Positions 1-8,934 of a DNA stretch of 37,456 nucleotides are shown piece after piece. This DNA comes from Hyphomicrobiales bacterium (lineage in GTDB: Bacteria > Pseudomonadota > Alphaproteobacteria > Rhizobiales > Rhizobiaceae): positions 1 to 37,456 of the forward strand of contig UCKU01000012.1 of the NCBI GenBank assembly GCA_900473185.1, written 5' to 3'. Position 1 is the first letter of the stretch; every line of letters begins with the position of its first letter. The notes under the pieces were generated by a model. The model was given only the letters and a program-made list of their open reading frames with translations, was not told the origin of the DNA and ran no database searches. A program made the translations under genes and the position numbers.

Positions 1-1
1 G

Positions 2-103
2 TACGCAAGGTCGTTGATGACCTATCAGAATTTCGAAACATCGCCGATCGCGGCATGGTTCACCCTGCGTTGGCTGCACCCCTATCTGGGGATGCAAAAA
101 TGA
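2..103 (+). CDS. C-terminal end of an unidentified protein, cut by the window edge
   Basis: Frame 2 is open from the left edge to a TGA at 101-103 and gives 33 residues beginning YARSLMTYQNFETSPIAAWF. The mix of aromatic and hydrophobic residues (FTLRWLHPYLG near the end) looks like the end of a real protein, whereas the competing frame-1 reading of the same stretch is rich in Arg, Pro and His. It points toward gmd, about 180 bases downstream, so it may belong to the same polysaccharide locus. I do not recognise the family. Confidence 0.4.
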   Translation, partial: YARSLMTYQNFETSPIAAWFTLRWLHPYLGMQK

Positions 104-283
104 GGGCCAGACGTTTCGATCACCCGCATCACAGGCAAGGCGGAAACCGCCGTTCAAACTGCGAAACACCGCCTGTCGATCGCATTCGGCGAGGCATTGC
201 ACCTGCATGGGGCGGCATAACGCCCGTCTCTTGCAGCATCGACTTCCCAGAAACATCGTTAGTATTCGAGTTGGAGAGCGATC

Positions 284-1387
284 ATGGATACCGGAATGAG
301 ACATGACAGGAAAGTTGCACTGATTACCGGCGTAACAGGTCAGGACGGTGCATATCTGGCCGAGTTGCTCTTGGACAAGGGCTATATTGTTCACGGCATC
401 AAGCGGCGTTCGTCGTCCTTCAACACCAATCGCATCGAGCATCTCTACGAGGATCCTCATGTCGAGAATCCGCGCTTCATCCTGCACTACGGGGATATGA
501 CCGACGCAACAAACCTCATCCGGATCGTCCAGGAAACGCAGCCCGACGAGATCTACAATCTTGCCGCACAAAGCCACGTCCAGGTGTCTTTCGAGACGCC
601 GGAATATACCGCCAACGCGGATGGGACGGGCACCCTACGGCTGCTTGAAGCCATTCGCCTTCTGGGCCTGACCAAGAAGACCCGTTTCTATCAGGCATCC
701 ACCTCCGAGCTCTACGGCAAAGTTCAGGCGGTCCCACAGAACGAAACGACGCCTTTCTACCCGCGATCTCCCTACGCTGCCGCCAAGCTCTATGCCTATT
801 GGATCGTCGTGAACTATCGCGAGGCCTATGGCATGCATGCCTCGAACGGTATCCTGTTCAATCATGAAAGCCCGATCCGCGGCGAAACCTTCGTGACGCG
901 CAAGATCACCCGGGCAGCGGCTGCCATCCATCTCGGCCTGCAGGACCGGCTCTATCTCGGCAATCTGGATGCCAAGCGCGATTGGGGACATGCACGAGAA
1001 TATGTCCGCGGCATGTGGCTGATGCTGCAGCAGGACGAACCGGAGGATTATGTTCTTGCGACCGGCGAAACGCATTCGGTTCGCTCCTTTGTCGAGAAGG
1101 CCTTTGCCAGGGTAGGCATGCCGATTGATTGGCGTGGGGAGGGTGCCGAGGAAAAGGGATACGACAAGATATCCGGCCGCTGCGTGGTGGAGGTCGATCC
1201 GGCCTATTTTCGGCCCACTGAAGTCGACCTTCTGCTTGGCGATCCGACGAAAGCGCATACGAAGCTCGGCTGGAAACACGAGATCAGTCTCGACCAGCTG
1301 GTTTCGGAGATGGTTCGCGAGGACCTGAAAGTCATGGCCCGCAATGTTCCCTTGGTCGGCGCGAACAGGGGCCTAGTCCATGCCTGA
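284..1387 (+). CDS. gmd: GDP-mannose 4,6-dehydratase
   Basis: Converts GDP-D-mannose to GDP-4-keto-6-deoxy-D-mannose in the cytoplasm, the first step to GDP-L-fucose. The 367-aa product is an extended SDR of normal family length. The N-terminal NADP-binding motif [10 protein letters not shown] is followed by the catalytic segment STSELYGK and the YAAAK Tyr/Lys pair, then [15 protein letters not shown], typical of Gmd. The start at 284 has a GGAGAG ribosome site 6 bases upstream; a second in-frame ATG at 296 is possible. Its stop overlaps the start of the GDP-fucose synthase gene by 8 bases, so the two are translationally coupled. In rhizobia this pair supplies fucose for LPS O-antigen or for Nod-factor decoration; nothing in the window decides which. 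Confidence 0.96.
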   Translation: MDTGMRHDRKVALITGVTGQDGAYLAELLLDKGYIVHGIKRRSSSFNTNRIEHLYEDPHVENPRFILHYGDMTDATNLIRIVQETQPDEIYNLAAQSHVQVSFETPEYTANADGTGTLRLLEAIRLLGLTKKTRFYQASTSELYGKVQAVPQNETTPFYPRSPYAAAKLYAYWIVVNYREAYGMHASNGILFNHESPIRGETFVTRKITRAAAAIHLGLQDRLYLGNLDAKRDWGHAREYVRGMWLMLQQDEPEDYVLATGETHSVRSFVEKAFARVGMPIDWRGEGAEEKGYDKISGRCVVEVDPAYFRPTEVDLLLGDPTKAHTKLGWKHEISLDQLVSEMVREDLKVMARNVPLVGANRGLVHA

Positions 1388-2351
1388 GGTCATCTACAGC
1401 CTTGCCGGAAAAAAAGTCTATGTCGCGGGGCACCGCGGCATGGTGGGCTCTGCGATCGTGCGGCGTCTCGCGTCCGAGGGCTGCGAGATCTTGACGGCCC
1501 TGCACGCCGAAGTCGATCTGAGACGGCAGGATCAGGTGGAGGCATGGATGGCAAAAAACCGTCCCGATGCGGTCTTCCTGGCGGCTGCGAAGGTCGGCGG
1601 TATTCTCGCCAATGATACCTATCCGGCCGACTTCCTCTACGACAACCTGATCCTCGAGGCGAACATCATCCACGCCGCTCATAAAATTCGCGTCGAAAAG
1701 CTGATGTTTCTGGGTTCGTCCTGCATCTACCCGAAGTTCGCCGATCAGCCGATCGTCGAAGAGGCACTTCTCACCGGATCGCTCGAACCCACGAATGAAT
1801 GGTACGCGATCGCCAAAATTGCCGGACTGAAGCTTTGCGCTGCCTACCGAAAACAGCATGGCAAGGATTTCATCTCGGCCATGCCCACCAATCTCTATGG
1901 GCCAGGCGACAATTTCGACCTCGATTCAAGCCATGTCATGCCGGCGCTGATACGCAAGGCGCATGAGGCCAAACTCAACGGCGAGAAGGAAATAAGCATC
2001 TGGGGCACCGGAACGCCATTGCGCGAGTTCCTGCATGTCGATGATTGCGCCGACGTCTGCGTCCATCTCATGAAGACCTATTCCGCCGAAAGTCACGTGA
2101 ATGTCGGCTCAGGCGAAGACATTAGCATCCTCGAGTTGGCAGGGCTTGTCGCAGAGGTCGTCGGATTCGAAGGCGAAATCACGCGAGACCTCACCAAACC
2201 TGATGGCACGCCACGCAAGCTCATGAGCGCCGACAAACTCCGCGCGCTCGGCTGGTCACCGAAGATAGGCCTGAAAGAGGGCATTGCAGACGCCTACCAC
2301 TCCTTCCTGAAGGGGAATTATCTCGAACGCCACAACGAGGCTGCAGAGTGA
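1380..2351 (+). CDS. fcl: GDP-L-fucose synthase (3,5-epimerase/4-reductase)
   Basis: Acts after Gmd: epimerises and reduces GDP-4-keto-6-deoxymannose to GDP-L-fucose using NADPH. At 323 aa it has family length. The Rossmann motif GHRGMVGS lies near residue 17, followed by the catalytic Ser/Cys segment GSSCIYPK and the YAIAK Tyr/Lys pair; [12 protein letters not shown] and the [11 protein letters not shown] segment are also characteristic. The ATG lies inside the end of gmd, with AGGGG about 10 bases upstream. It closes the operon and faces the convergent GGDEF-EAL gene across about 50 bases, in which I see no clear terminator. The homologue in Nod-factor loci is called nolK. Confidence 0.95.
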   Translation: MPEVIYSLAGKKVYVAGHRGMVGSAIVRRLASEGCEILTALHAEVDLRRQDQVEAWMAKNRPDAVFLAAAKVGGILANDTYPADFLYDNLILEANIIHAAHKIRVEKLMFLGSSCIYPKFADQPIVEEALLTGSLEPTNEWYAIAKIAGLKLCAAYRKQHGKDFISAMPTNLYGPGDNFDLDSSHVMPALIRKAHEAKLNGEKEISIWGTGTPLREFLHVDDCADVCVHLMKTYSAESHVNVGSGEDISILELAGLVAEVVGFEGEITRDLTKPDGTPRKLMSADKLRALGWSPKIGLKEGIADAYHSFLKGNYLERHNEAAE

Positions 2352-2402
2352 GCGCGGCTCTGCTGTTGTCACAGTAGTCGCGTTATCTGACGCGCCTGAT
2401 CG

Positions 2403-4226
2403 TCAGCGCATCAAGGTCACGGGCCGCAGCGCTTCCGTTGCCCTGTCGCGGTCAACCGGACGGCCGAACAGATATCCCTGCACATAGGGGCATCCGAGGC
2501 GCCGCAGCCGTTCTGCCTGATCTTCCGTTTCCACACCTTCGGCCACGATGCTGGTACCGAGACCGATCGACATGTCGAGAAGGGCTTTGACGATGACGGC
2601 GCCGGGTCCGTCTGACATCCGATCGATGAAGGTCTTGTCAATCTTGATGATGTCGACGGGGAAATTCAGCAGATGTGTGAGCGAGGCATACCCCGTGCCG
2701 AAATCATCGAGCGCCACAAGCAGCCCTTCCCTTCGAAGCTCCTCGATCGCTTTTGCGACCTTCCCGTCCTTTTCGTCCATATAGACCGTTTCGGTGACCT
2801 CGAGCACGACATGCTTGAGGGGCGTGCGGTGGCGGGCAAAAACGCTTTTGATACGCTCGCAGAGATTTCCCTGATTGAAATCCGCCATCGATACGTTGAC
2901 GCTGACATATTGAAACAAGAGCCCGAGATCGAGCCAGTATCGGATGTCGCGCGCGACCTGCTCCAGCATCCGGTCCGTCAGGAGATGCCCCATCGACGGA
3001 TCCTGGAGCGCCTCGGCAAACGCACCGGGTGAGAGGACCTGGCCGCCGTCCGTACGAATGCGGCACAGAGCCTCAAGGCCGACGATTTCCTGCGTTGGAA
3101 GGCTGACAATCGGTTGGTAATGCGCCTCTATCCGATCTTCGGCCAAGGCACTCGTCATGGTTTGCAGCGCCCGAAACCGGTTTGCGATCGCTCCGGCAAG
3201 ATCGTCGCTGTAAAGCACAAAACCGCCTCTGGCTGTCTGCTTGGCATGGTGGAGTGCGAGATTTGCATGTTGCAGAAAGGTCGGAACATCAGGTGGCCCG
3301 GACGGTTCGAAGGTCGCACCTCCGCAGGTGACCGAGACCGGCAGGAGATGTTCGTCGCGCAGCGGTGTCCGGTTCTCCATAGCACGCAGAATTTCTGCCG
3401 AAACTGCTGACAATTCCGTTGCTGAACGATTTTCGATCAATACTGCGAACTCATCGGCATCCACCCGGAAGATAGCCGCCGGCGCCGCGATCCGTGCCAC
3501 CGTTTGACCGACCTCCAGGATCAATCTGTCGCCTGTCGCATGCCCGAAGGCGTCGTTGACCCGGCCGAGATGATCGATATCGACGAGCAAAACCGAAAGC
3601 GGGGCAGTGGCGCCGTCGACGGCCGCCTCCAGCGTTTTCAAAAAGTTGGCGCGGTTGCCGAAGCCGGTAAGATTGTCGAAAAAGGCGAGCCTTTGATTAT
3701 CGGCTTTCACCTCCTCGCGCTCGAGTACCAGCGAGCAAAGGTCGAGGCACTCGGCGACGATCATGCGTTCTTCGGACGTGGGGCCGCGATTGTCTTTGTA
3801 ATAAAATCCGAACGCGCCGAGCACGCGTCCGTCGCTGCGCAGGATGGGGCTCGACCAACACGCCTTGACGCCATGTTCTTTCGCAAGGATGTCGGCAAGC
3901 GGCCGATAGGGGATCCAGAGCGGGTCTGCAAAGATATCGGTGACGGCGATCGGCCTGCGGAAATGGGCAGCCGTGCCGCACGAACCGACATCAGGCCCGA
4001 TTGGTATTCCGTCAAGCGCGTCCGAATAGGTTTTGGCGATCGTTGGCCCCGCCAGGGGATGCAGGAGCCCTTCGCGGTCAACAGTCACGATTGAGCAAAT
4101 GACGCCGGCTGCAAGCCGTTCAGCATGCTCGCAAATACGATCGCAGGCGTCTTCGAGGGAAGACCCTCGTGCCAGCATATCCAAGATTTCCTGCTGAAGC
4201 TGTCCTCGCATGCCCGGCCTCGTCAT
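2403..4226 (-). CDS. GAF-GGDEF-EAL protein, probable c-di-GMP phosphodiesterase
   Basis: 607 aa with three domains: an N-terminal GAF sensor (about 25-170, with GPDVGSCGTAAHFRRP), a GGDEF domain (about 180-340) and an EAL domain (about 380-600). The GGDEF signature is degenerate: residues 256-260 read DADEF, losing both glycines, so diguanylate cyclase activity is unlikely. The EAL domain keeps EAL at 385-387, NVSMADF, the ExxE of EVTET, DDFGTGYASL near 507, KIDKTFI, and EGVETEDQ, which are the usual metal and catalytic residues. I infer that it hydrolyses c-di-GMP, with the GGDEF domain possibly retained for GTP-stimulated control. There is no signal peptide or membrane segment, so it is probably a cytosolic protein responding to a small ligand through GAF. 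AAAGG precedes the ATG; an ATG 15 bases downstream is possible. It is monocistronic. Confidence 0.9.
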   Translation of the reverse strand: MTRPGMRGQLQQEILDMLARGSSLEDACDRICEHAERLAAGVICSIVTVDREGLLHPLAGPTIAKTYSDALDGIPIGPDVGSCGTAAHFRRPIAVTDIFADPLWIPYRPLADILAKEHGVKACWSSPILRSDGRVLGAFGFYYKDNRGPTSEERMIVAECLDLCSLVLEREEVKADNQRLAFFDNLTGFGNRANFLKTLEAAVDGATAPLSVLLVDIDHLGRVNDAFGHATGDRLILEVGQTVARIAAPAAIFRVDADEFAVLIENRSATELSAVSAEILRAMENRTPLRDEHLLPVSVTCGGATFEPSGPPDVPTFLQHANLALHHAKQTARGGFVLYSDDLAGAIANRFRALQTMTSALAEDRIEAHYQPIVSLPTQEIVGLEALCRIRTDGGQVLSPGAFAEALQDPSMGHLLTDRMLEQVARDIRYWLDLGLLFQYVSVNVSMADFNQGNLCERIKSVFARHRTPLKHVVLEVTETVYMDEKDGKVAKAIEELRREGLLVALDDFGTGYASLTHLLNFPVDIIKIDKTFIDRMSDGPGAVIVKALLDMSIGLGTSIVAEGVETEDQAERLRRLGCPYVQGYLFGRPVDRDRATEALRPVTLMR

Positions 4227-4424
4227 GTTGCCTTTCGCTCGAATGGCCTCGAAACCCGTTCGACCGGTTACGATCGGAAACTAGCAGGTACTATGTTACG
4301 GGTTCGGAAATTTATCGACTACAATTCGAAGCCCGGGATATATAGTGCGTTCTCGCCTTATGGGCGGTCGCGGCCGTAAGTTACAACGACAGCGAAGTGA
4401 TTGGCGGGGATAGGTTAGACGCGT

Positions 4425-5060
4425 TTAGCCCTGAAGAATGTGTTGCCGCACCAGTTCCTTCAGACGCTCCGTATCGGCAGCTTCGATTGCATCGACCATC
4501 AGGTGGTGCTCCCGGCCCGACTGTTCCACACGGGCGCGCGTGCGCCACTGAGAAACCGGCGCCGATGAAGTCCGCTGGCGAATTTCCGTGATGAGGTCGA
4601 CCAGTTCCTGATTACCGCCCAGGATCAGCAATTGGCGATGAAAGGCGAGGTTTGCTTCGTAGAGTTCCAGCATCGTGCCATTCAGCACCATGAAGTCGAA
4701 CTGCTCTGCCAGTCCGCGCAGATTGGCGATGTCTGCCGGCGACGCGTTCTGAATGATCGTTCCGACGATGGCCGTTTCCAGGATGATGCGGATCTCGCTG
4801 ACTTCGCGCGCGCGCCGACCATCCGGCTCATAGACATGGTAGCCTCGGTTCGGCACATGTTCGACAAGCCTCTTCTGGGCGAGGCGATCGAGAGCTCGGC
4901 GCACTTCAGGCCGCGTGCAATTGTAACGTCGCTCGAGATCGATCTGCTTCAGCCATGTTCCAGGCAGGAGGACACCGGCCAGAATATCCTGAAGCACGAG
5001 ATCCGTCACGTCGCGCCCATTGGACACTCCCTGCCCCGAATCCATCATGACATCCGCCAT
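4425..5060 (-). CDS. GntR family (FadR subfamily) transcriptional regulator
   Basis: 211 aa: an N-terminal winged helix-turn-helix (about residues 15-80, with QIDLERRYNCTRPEVRRAL in the recognition region and a wing VPNRGYHVYEPDG) and a C-terminal all-helical FCD domain (about 90-205, with ANLAFHRQLLILGGNQEL and REHHLMVDAIEAAD, whose His residues usually bind metal or a carboxylate ligand). The open frame runs much further upstream, but only as an antisense shadow of the hydrolase gene. The ATG at 5060 has AGGGGAAG 6 bases upstream and gives a normal family length. It is divergent from the hydrolase/ABC operon, so it probably controls that operon and itself through the shared intergenic region. 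Confidence 0.9.
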   Translation of the reverse strand: MADVMMDSGQGVSNGRDVTDLVLQDILAGVLLPGTWLKQIDLERRYNCTRPEVRRALDRLAQKRLVEHVPNRGYHVYEPDGRRAREVSEIRIILETAIVGTIIQNASPADIANLRGLAEQFDFMVLNGTMLELYEANLAFHRQLLILGGNQELVDLITEIRQRTSSAPVSQWRTRARVEQSGREHHLMVDAIEAADTERLKELVRQHILQG

Positions 5061-5186
5061 TCGAACTTCCCCTGACTTTCTGCATCGATACCACGGGCTG
5101 AAGCATTTTCGTAAGGCAGCCCGAACAGTTTGCCGTGATGAAAATTTATTCGTGCACACGGATTGCGCATAAATTTTTTGTAACCT

Positions 5187-5202
5187 AAATTGGCGCCAAT
5201 TT
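5187..5202. promoter_or_regulatory. 16-bp perfect palindrome, candidate GntR operator
   Basis: AAATTGGCGCCAATTT reads the same on both strands. It sits in the divergent spacer between the GntR gene (start 5060) and the hydrolase (start near 5211), beside an AT-rich stretch and just upstream of a GATACT that could be a -10 box. Position and symmetry fit a dimeric repressor site. The assignment to this regulator is inferred from position only. Confidence 0.5.
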
Positions 5203-5210
5203 TGGATACT

Positions 5211-6662
5211 ATGCAAAATGAAACTGTTTTGGAAGTCATGAAAAACTCGGACGCCGTGTGGGACATCGTCGAAGCCAAGCGCGAAGCCTTCTTTGCGCTC
5301 AGCGACCGAATCTGGGATATGCCGGAAACGAATTACGAGGAGTATCGCTCCGCTGAAGAGCACGCCCGCCAGCTGGAAACGGAGGGATTTCGTGTCGAGC
5401 GCGGCGTTGCTGGACTGCCGACGGCTGTCATGGGCGAAGCCGGCGAAGGTGGCCCTGTTATCGCGATCCTCGGAGAATTCGATGCACTGCCGGGGCTTAG
5501 CCAGGAGGCCAGCCTCGCCGAAAAGCGTGAGGTGACGGCAAATGGCAATGGCCATGGATGCGGCCACAACTTGCTCGGCGCCGGTTCTATGCTGGCGGCG
5601 GCGGCGGTGAAGGATTTCCTCGCTGCAAACGGCCTCAAGGGTCGCGTGCGCTATTACGGCTGTCCGGCAGAAGAAGGTGGGTCCTCCAAGGGCTTCATGG
5701 TTCGCGCGGGTGTCTTCGATGACGTCGACATTGCCATTTGCTGGCATCCGGCTGCCTTTGCCGGCGTCAATAACCCGGTTTCGCTTGCCTGCAACGAACT
5801 CAACTTCCACTTCACCGGCCGCTCCTCGCATGCCTCGGCAACACCGCATCTCGGCCGAAGCGCACTCGATGCCGTCGAGCTGATGAATGTCGGCGTCAAC
5901 TATATGCGCGAGCATATGCCCTCGACCGCACGCATCCACTATGCCGTGACCGATACCGGCGGCTCGGCCCCAAATGTGGTCCAGGCCCGCGCGACGGTGC
6001 GTTATCTCATCCGCGCACGCAACCTGCCCGAACTCCTGTCGCTTGTCGCCCGCGTCAAGAAGGTGGCAGACGGCGCGGCCCTCATGACCGAGACGTCAGT
6101 ACGCAGCGAAGTGATCAGTGGTGACGCCAATCTCATCGGCAATGTTCCGCTTGAGGAACTGATGTTTGCCAACCTCGAACGCCTCGGCCCACCCGTCTTC
6201 GACGACAGCGACCGCGCAACCGCCCGGAAGTTTCAGGCGACCATGAGCGCTGAGGACATCGCCTCCTCCTACGCACGCTTCGGTCTTAAGCCGAAGAAGG
6301 GCCAGCCGCTTTGCGAGGAAATCTTCCCGCTCTATGCCGGCGACAGCACGATCGTCGGCTCGACCGATGTCGGTAGCGTCAGCTGGGTCGTACCAACGGT
6401 GCAGATGCGCGGCGCGACCTATGCGATCGGCACGCCCGGTCACTCCTGGCAGCTGGTCGCTCAAGGCAAGCTTCCGGCCGCCCACAAAGGCACGGAACAT
6501 GCGGCAAAGGTCATGGCCAGCACCGCGATTGACCTGATCCGCAATCCGGCTCTCATCGAGGCGGCCAAGGCGGACCTGAAGGGCCGCCTCGATGGGACGC
6601 CATTCGTCAATCCGATCCCCGATGACGTTCAGCCGCCGCTGCCGGAGAAGCAGGCACCATGA
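5211..6662 (+). CDS. M20 family amidohydrolase, AbgB-like
   Basis: A metal-dependent hydrolase of the M20/AbgB group, which cleaves amide bonds of N-acylated amino acids such as p-aminobenzoyl-glutamate. The 483-aa product has the AbgB-like segments ILGEFDALPGLSQ, NGHGCGHNLLGAGS (metal-binding His), GCPAEEGGSSKGF (catalytic/metal Glu pair), the dimerisation-domain segment GRSSHASATPHLGRSALDAV, and a late GTPGHSWQ histidine. No signal peptide is seen, so it acts on imported substrate. The start is uncertain: a TTG at 5190 lies inside the palindrome and is unlikely, while ATGs at 5211 and 5238 are both plausible (GGAAG sits only 2 bases before 5238). Its stop overlaps the first permease gene by ATGA, so hydrolase and importer are one operon. 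The true substrate is unknown. Confidence 0.87.
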   Translation: MQNETVLEVMKNSDAVWDIVEAKREAFFALSDRIWDMPETNYEEYRSAEEHARQLETEGFRVERGVAGLPTAVMGEAGEGGPVIAILGEFDALPGLSQEASLAEKREVTANGNGHGCGHNLLGAGSMLAAAAVKDFLAANGLKGRVRYYGCPAEEGGSSKGFMVRAGVFDDVDIAICWHPAAFAGVNNPVSLACNELNFHFTGRSSHASATPHLGRSALDAVELMNVGVNYMREHMPSTARIHYAVTDTGGSAPNVVQARATVRYLIRARNLPELLSLVARVKKVADGAALMTETSVRSEVISGDANLIGNVPLEELMFANLERLGPPVFDDSDRATARKFQATMSAEDIASSYARFGLKPKKGQPLCEEIFPLYAGDSTIVGSTDVGSVSWVVPTVQMRGATYAIGTPGHSWQLVAQGKLPAAHKGTEHAAKVMASTAIDLIRNPALIEAAKADLKGRLDGTPFVNPIPDDVQPPLPEKQAP

Positions 6663-7378
6663 ACCAGCCCGGCATCCTCGAGCTCATAAGCTTCGGCCCC
6701 GATGGCTGGGGCAAGGCGCTGCTGACCGGCGCGTGGATGACGATTCTGGTTGCGATTTCCGGCTATGCCATCGGCGCTGTCATCGGCACTTTCGGCGCCT
6801 GGGCGAAAATATCGGGCGGGCGAAGCCTCCGGATCGCCGCCGACACCTATACGACGGTCCTTCGCGGCATACCGGATCTTCTGGTCATTTACCTCTTCTA
6901 TTTCGGCGGCAGCGCCGCCGTCACCGCTCTCGGCCGCCTCTTCGGCGCTGTAGGTTTCCTCGGTTTTCCGGGTTTCCTCGCCGGATCTCTTGCTGTCGGC
7001 GTCACCTCAGGTGCACAATTTACCGAAGTCTTCCGTGGGGCGTTCAAGGCGGTCCATTCCGGTGAGATCGAAGCGGCAATTGCCTGCGGCATGGGCCGTA
7101 TATTGCGGTTCCGCCGTATCGTCGCGCCGCTGACGCTTCGCCACGCGCTTCCGGGCCTCGGCAATGTCTGGCAGGTCGTTCTGAAAGAGTCCGCACTCGT
7201 CTCCATCACCGGCGTCGCCGAACTGCTTCGCCAGACACAGGTGGCGGCAGGCTCGACCGGTCTGCCCTTCGATTTCTATGTCGTTGCGGGAGCGATCTAT
7301 CTCATTATTTCAACCTGTTCCGGCCTTTTCCTAAGGCAGGCTGAAAGGCACTTCTCTCGCGGTGTGAGGAGAGGCTGA
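6659..7378 (+). CDS. Polar amino-acid-type ABC transporter permease 1 (HisQ-like)
   Basis: Inner-membrane subunit of an uptake ABC transporter of the histidine/glutamine/opine class. It is 239 aa with several hydrophobic spans: an N-terminal segment GAWMTILVAISGYAIGAVIG, a middle pair around LLVIYLFYF and FLGFPGFLAGSLAVGV, and a C-terminal span near VVAGAIYLIIS. The EAA loop that contacts the ATPase is EIEAAIACGMGRILRFRRIV. The start ATG overlaps the hydrolase stop and the stop overlaps the next permease in TGATG, so production is coupled. It pairs with the second permease as a heterodimer. Confidence 0.92.
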   Translation: MNQPGILELISFGPDGWGKALLTGAWMTILVAISGYAIGAVIGTFGAWAKISGGRSLRIAADTYTTVLRGIPDLLVIYLFYFGGSAAVTALGRLFGAVGFLGFPGFLAGSLAVGVTSGAQFTEVFRGAFKAVHSGEIEAAIACGMGRILRFRRIVAPLTLRHALPGLGNVWQVVLKESALVSITGVAELLRQTQVAAGSTGLPFDFYVVAGAIYLIISTCSGLFLRQAERHFSRGVRRG

Positions 7379-8118
7379 TGGATTGGCAATTTCTCGGAGA
7401 AACCTTCGTCAGTCTCGTTTCCGCCATCCCGCTGACACTTCAACTTGCCGCGACGTCGATCGCACTCGGCGCCATCCTGGCGCTCGCGATCGCACTGTGC
7501 CGGCTCTCCGGCATCATGGGGCTCGAATGGTTTGCGCGCGCCTATGTCTTCGTCTTCCGCGGAACGCCGCTGCTCGTGCAGATCTTCCTGATCTATTACG
7601 GGCTCGGCCAGTTTCCCGAGGTCAGGCACAGCATCTTCTGGCCGTTCCTGCGTGAACCCTATTGGTGCGCCGTGCTTGCGCTGACCATGAATACGGCCGC
7701 TTACGCCAGCGAGATCATTCGCGGCGGACTTCAGTCTGTGCCTTTCGGCCAGATCGAGGCGGCGCGCGCCTGCGGCATGCCCCGGCTTATGCAGTTCCGT
7801 CGCATCGTTCTGCCGCTTGCAATCCGGCAGGCGCTACCGGCTTACAGCAACGAGATGATCGCCATGGTGAAGGCAACGTCCCTCGCCTCAATCATCACCC
7901 TGATGGAGGTGACAGGCGTCGCCGCCAGGATCATTTCCGAGACTTACCGGGCAATCGAAGTGTTCATCGTCGCAGGCGCCGTCTACCTGGCGATCAACTT
8001 CCTGCTGACGCGCCTGGTCCACCTTGTCGAATATTGGCTAAGCCCGCATCTGCGCCAGCCTGTTCCCCACTATCCGGCGGCCGCACCCACATCCGCACTC
8101 GAAGGAGACGCCCGATGA
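7378..8118 (+). CDS. Polar amino-acid-type ABC transporter permease 2 (HisM-like)
   Basis: 246 aa, the partner permease of the preceding gene. It has the family N-terminal pattern ([20 protein letters not shown], then the conserved [20 protein letters not shown]) and an EAA loop [20 protein letters not shown]. The C-terminal span [19 protein letters not shown] ends in a short cytoplasmic tail. It overlaps the preceding gene by one base and the ATPase gene by ATGA. The FRGTPLLVQ motif is typical of the HisM/ArtM/opine group; the substrate cannot be read from it. Confidence 0.92.
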   Translation: MDWQFLGETFVSLVSAIPLTLQLAATSIALGAILALAIALCRLSGIMGLEWFARAYVFVFRGTPLLVQIFLIYYGLGQFPEVRHSIFWPFLREPYWCAVLALTMNTAAYASEIIRGGLQSVPFGQIEAARACGMPRLMQFRRIVLPLAIRQALPAYSNEMIAMVKATSLASIITLMEVTGVAARIISETYRAIEVFIVAGAVYLAINFLLTRLVHLVEYWLSPHLRQPVPHYPAAAPTSALEGDAR

Positions 8119-8897
8119 TTGCGGCGAATACCCCTCTTTCTCCGATCGCACTCAGCGTGAAGGGTCTGCACAAGAGCTTCGGGCCTATGGAGGTCCTCAA
8201 AGGCATCTCGCTTGATGCGCATGAAGGCGATGTCGTCTCGATCCTTGGCTCCTCGGGTTCGGGAAAGTCCACCTTTCTACGCTGCATCAACCTTCTGGAG
8301 ATGCCGAATTCCGGCGAGGTGACCGTCGCAGGCGAGACGATCCGCATGGTGGCCGACGGCAAAGGCGGCAGTCGGCCGGCAGAGCGCAGGCAGGTCGACC
8401 GTATCCGCGCGCAGCTCGGCATGGTCTTTCAGAGCTTCAATCTCTGGTCCCACAAGACCGTGCTCGAAAACGTCATCGAGGCGCCGGTGCATGTCCTCGG
8501 CCGTTCGAAGGCGGAATGCATCGAGGAAGCCGAGGCCCTGCTTGCCAAGGTCGGCATTGCCGAGAAGCGCAATTTCTACCCCTCGCATCTTTCCGGCGGC
8601 CAGCAGCAGCGTGCCGCAATCGCACGCGCGCTTGCGATGCGGCCGAAGGTGATGCTCTTCGACGAGCCGACCTCCGCACTCGATCCCGAACTCGTCGGCG
8701 AAGTCCTGCGCGTCATGCGCGCGCTCGCCGAGGAAGGCCGCACCATGCTGGTCGTCACCCACGAAATGGGCTTTGCCCGCGATGTCTCCAGCCGGGTCGT
8801 CTTCCTGCATCAGGGCGTCGTCGAAGAGGACGGCAAGCCGCAGGAGGTTTTTGCCAATTCCCGGTCGGACCGTTTCCGCCAGTTTATCAGCAAATAG
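8115..8897 (+). CDS. Polar amino-acid-type ABC transporter ATP-binding protein
   Basis: 260 aa, the ATPase that drives the importer. Walker A GSSGSGKS is at residues 45-52; Q-loop VFQSFNLW, signature LSGGQQQR, Walker [13 protein letters not shown] and switch His in [10 protein letters not shown] all follow in order. The insert after the first beta sheet ([16 protein letters not shown]) is typical of the HisP/GlnQ/OccP group. The start ATG at 8115 overlaps the permease stop. The frame is open a further 450 bases upstream, but that is only a shadow of the permease gene. No TOBE domain follows, in keeping with this subfamily. Confidence 0.95.
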   Translation: MIAANTPLSPIALSVKGLHKSFGPMEVLKGISLDAHEGDVVSILGSSGSGKSTFLRCINLLEMPNSGEVTVAGETIRMVADGKGGSRPAERRQVDRIRAQLGMVFQSFNLWSHKTVLENVIEAPVHVLGRSKAECIEEAEALLAKVGIAEKRNFYPSHLSGGQQQRAAIARALAMRPKVMLFDEPTSALDPELVGEVLRVMRALAEEGRTMLVVTHEMGFARDVSSRVVFLHQGVVEEDGKPQEVFANSRSDRFRQFISK

Positions 8898-8934
8898 TTT
8901 TCTCAGCCCAAACAAAGAAAAGGGGAGCAAAAAC

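Noticed and set aside
55..306. An 83-codon frame upstream of and overlapping gmd
   Set aside because: Arg/Pro/His-rich translation, no ribosome site, and it overlaps the well-supported gmd start.
5190..5192. TTG as the start of the M20 hydrolase
   Set aside because: It lies inside the 16-bp palindrome and has no ribosome site; ATG 5211 or 5238 fits better.
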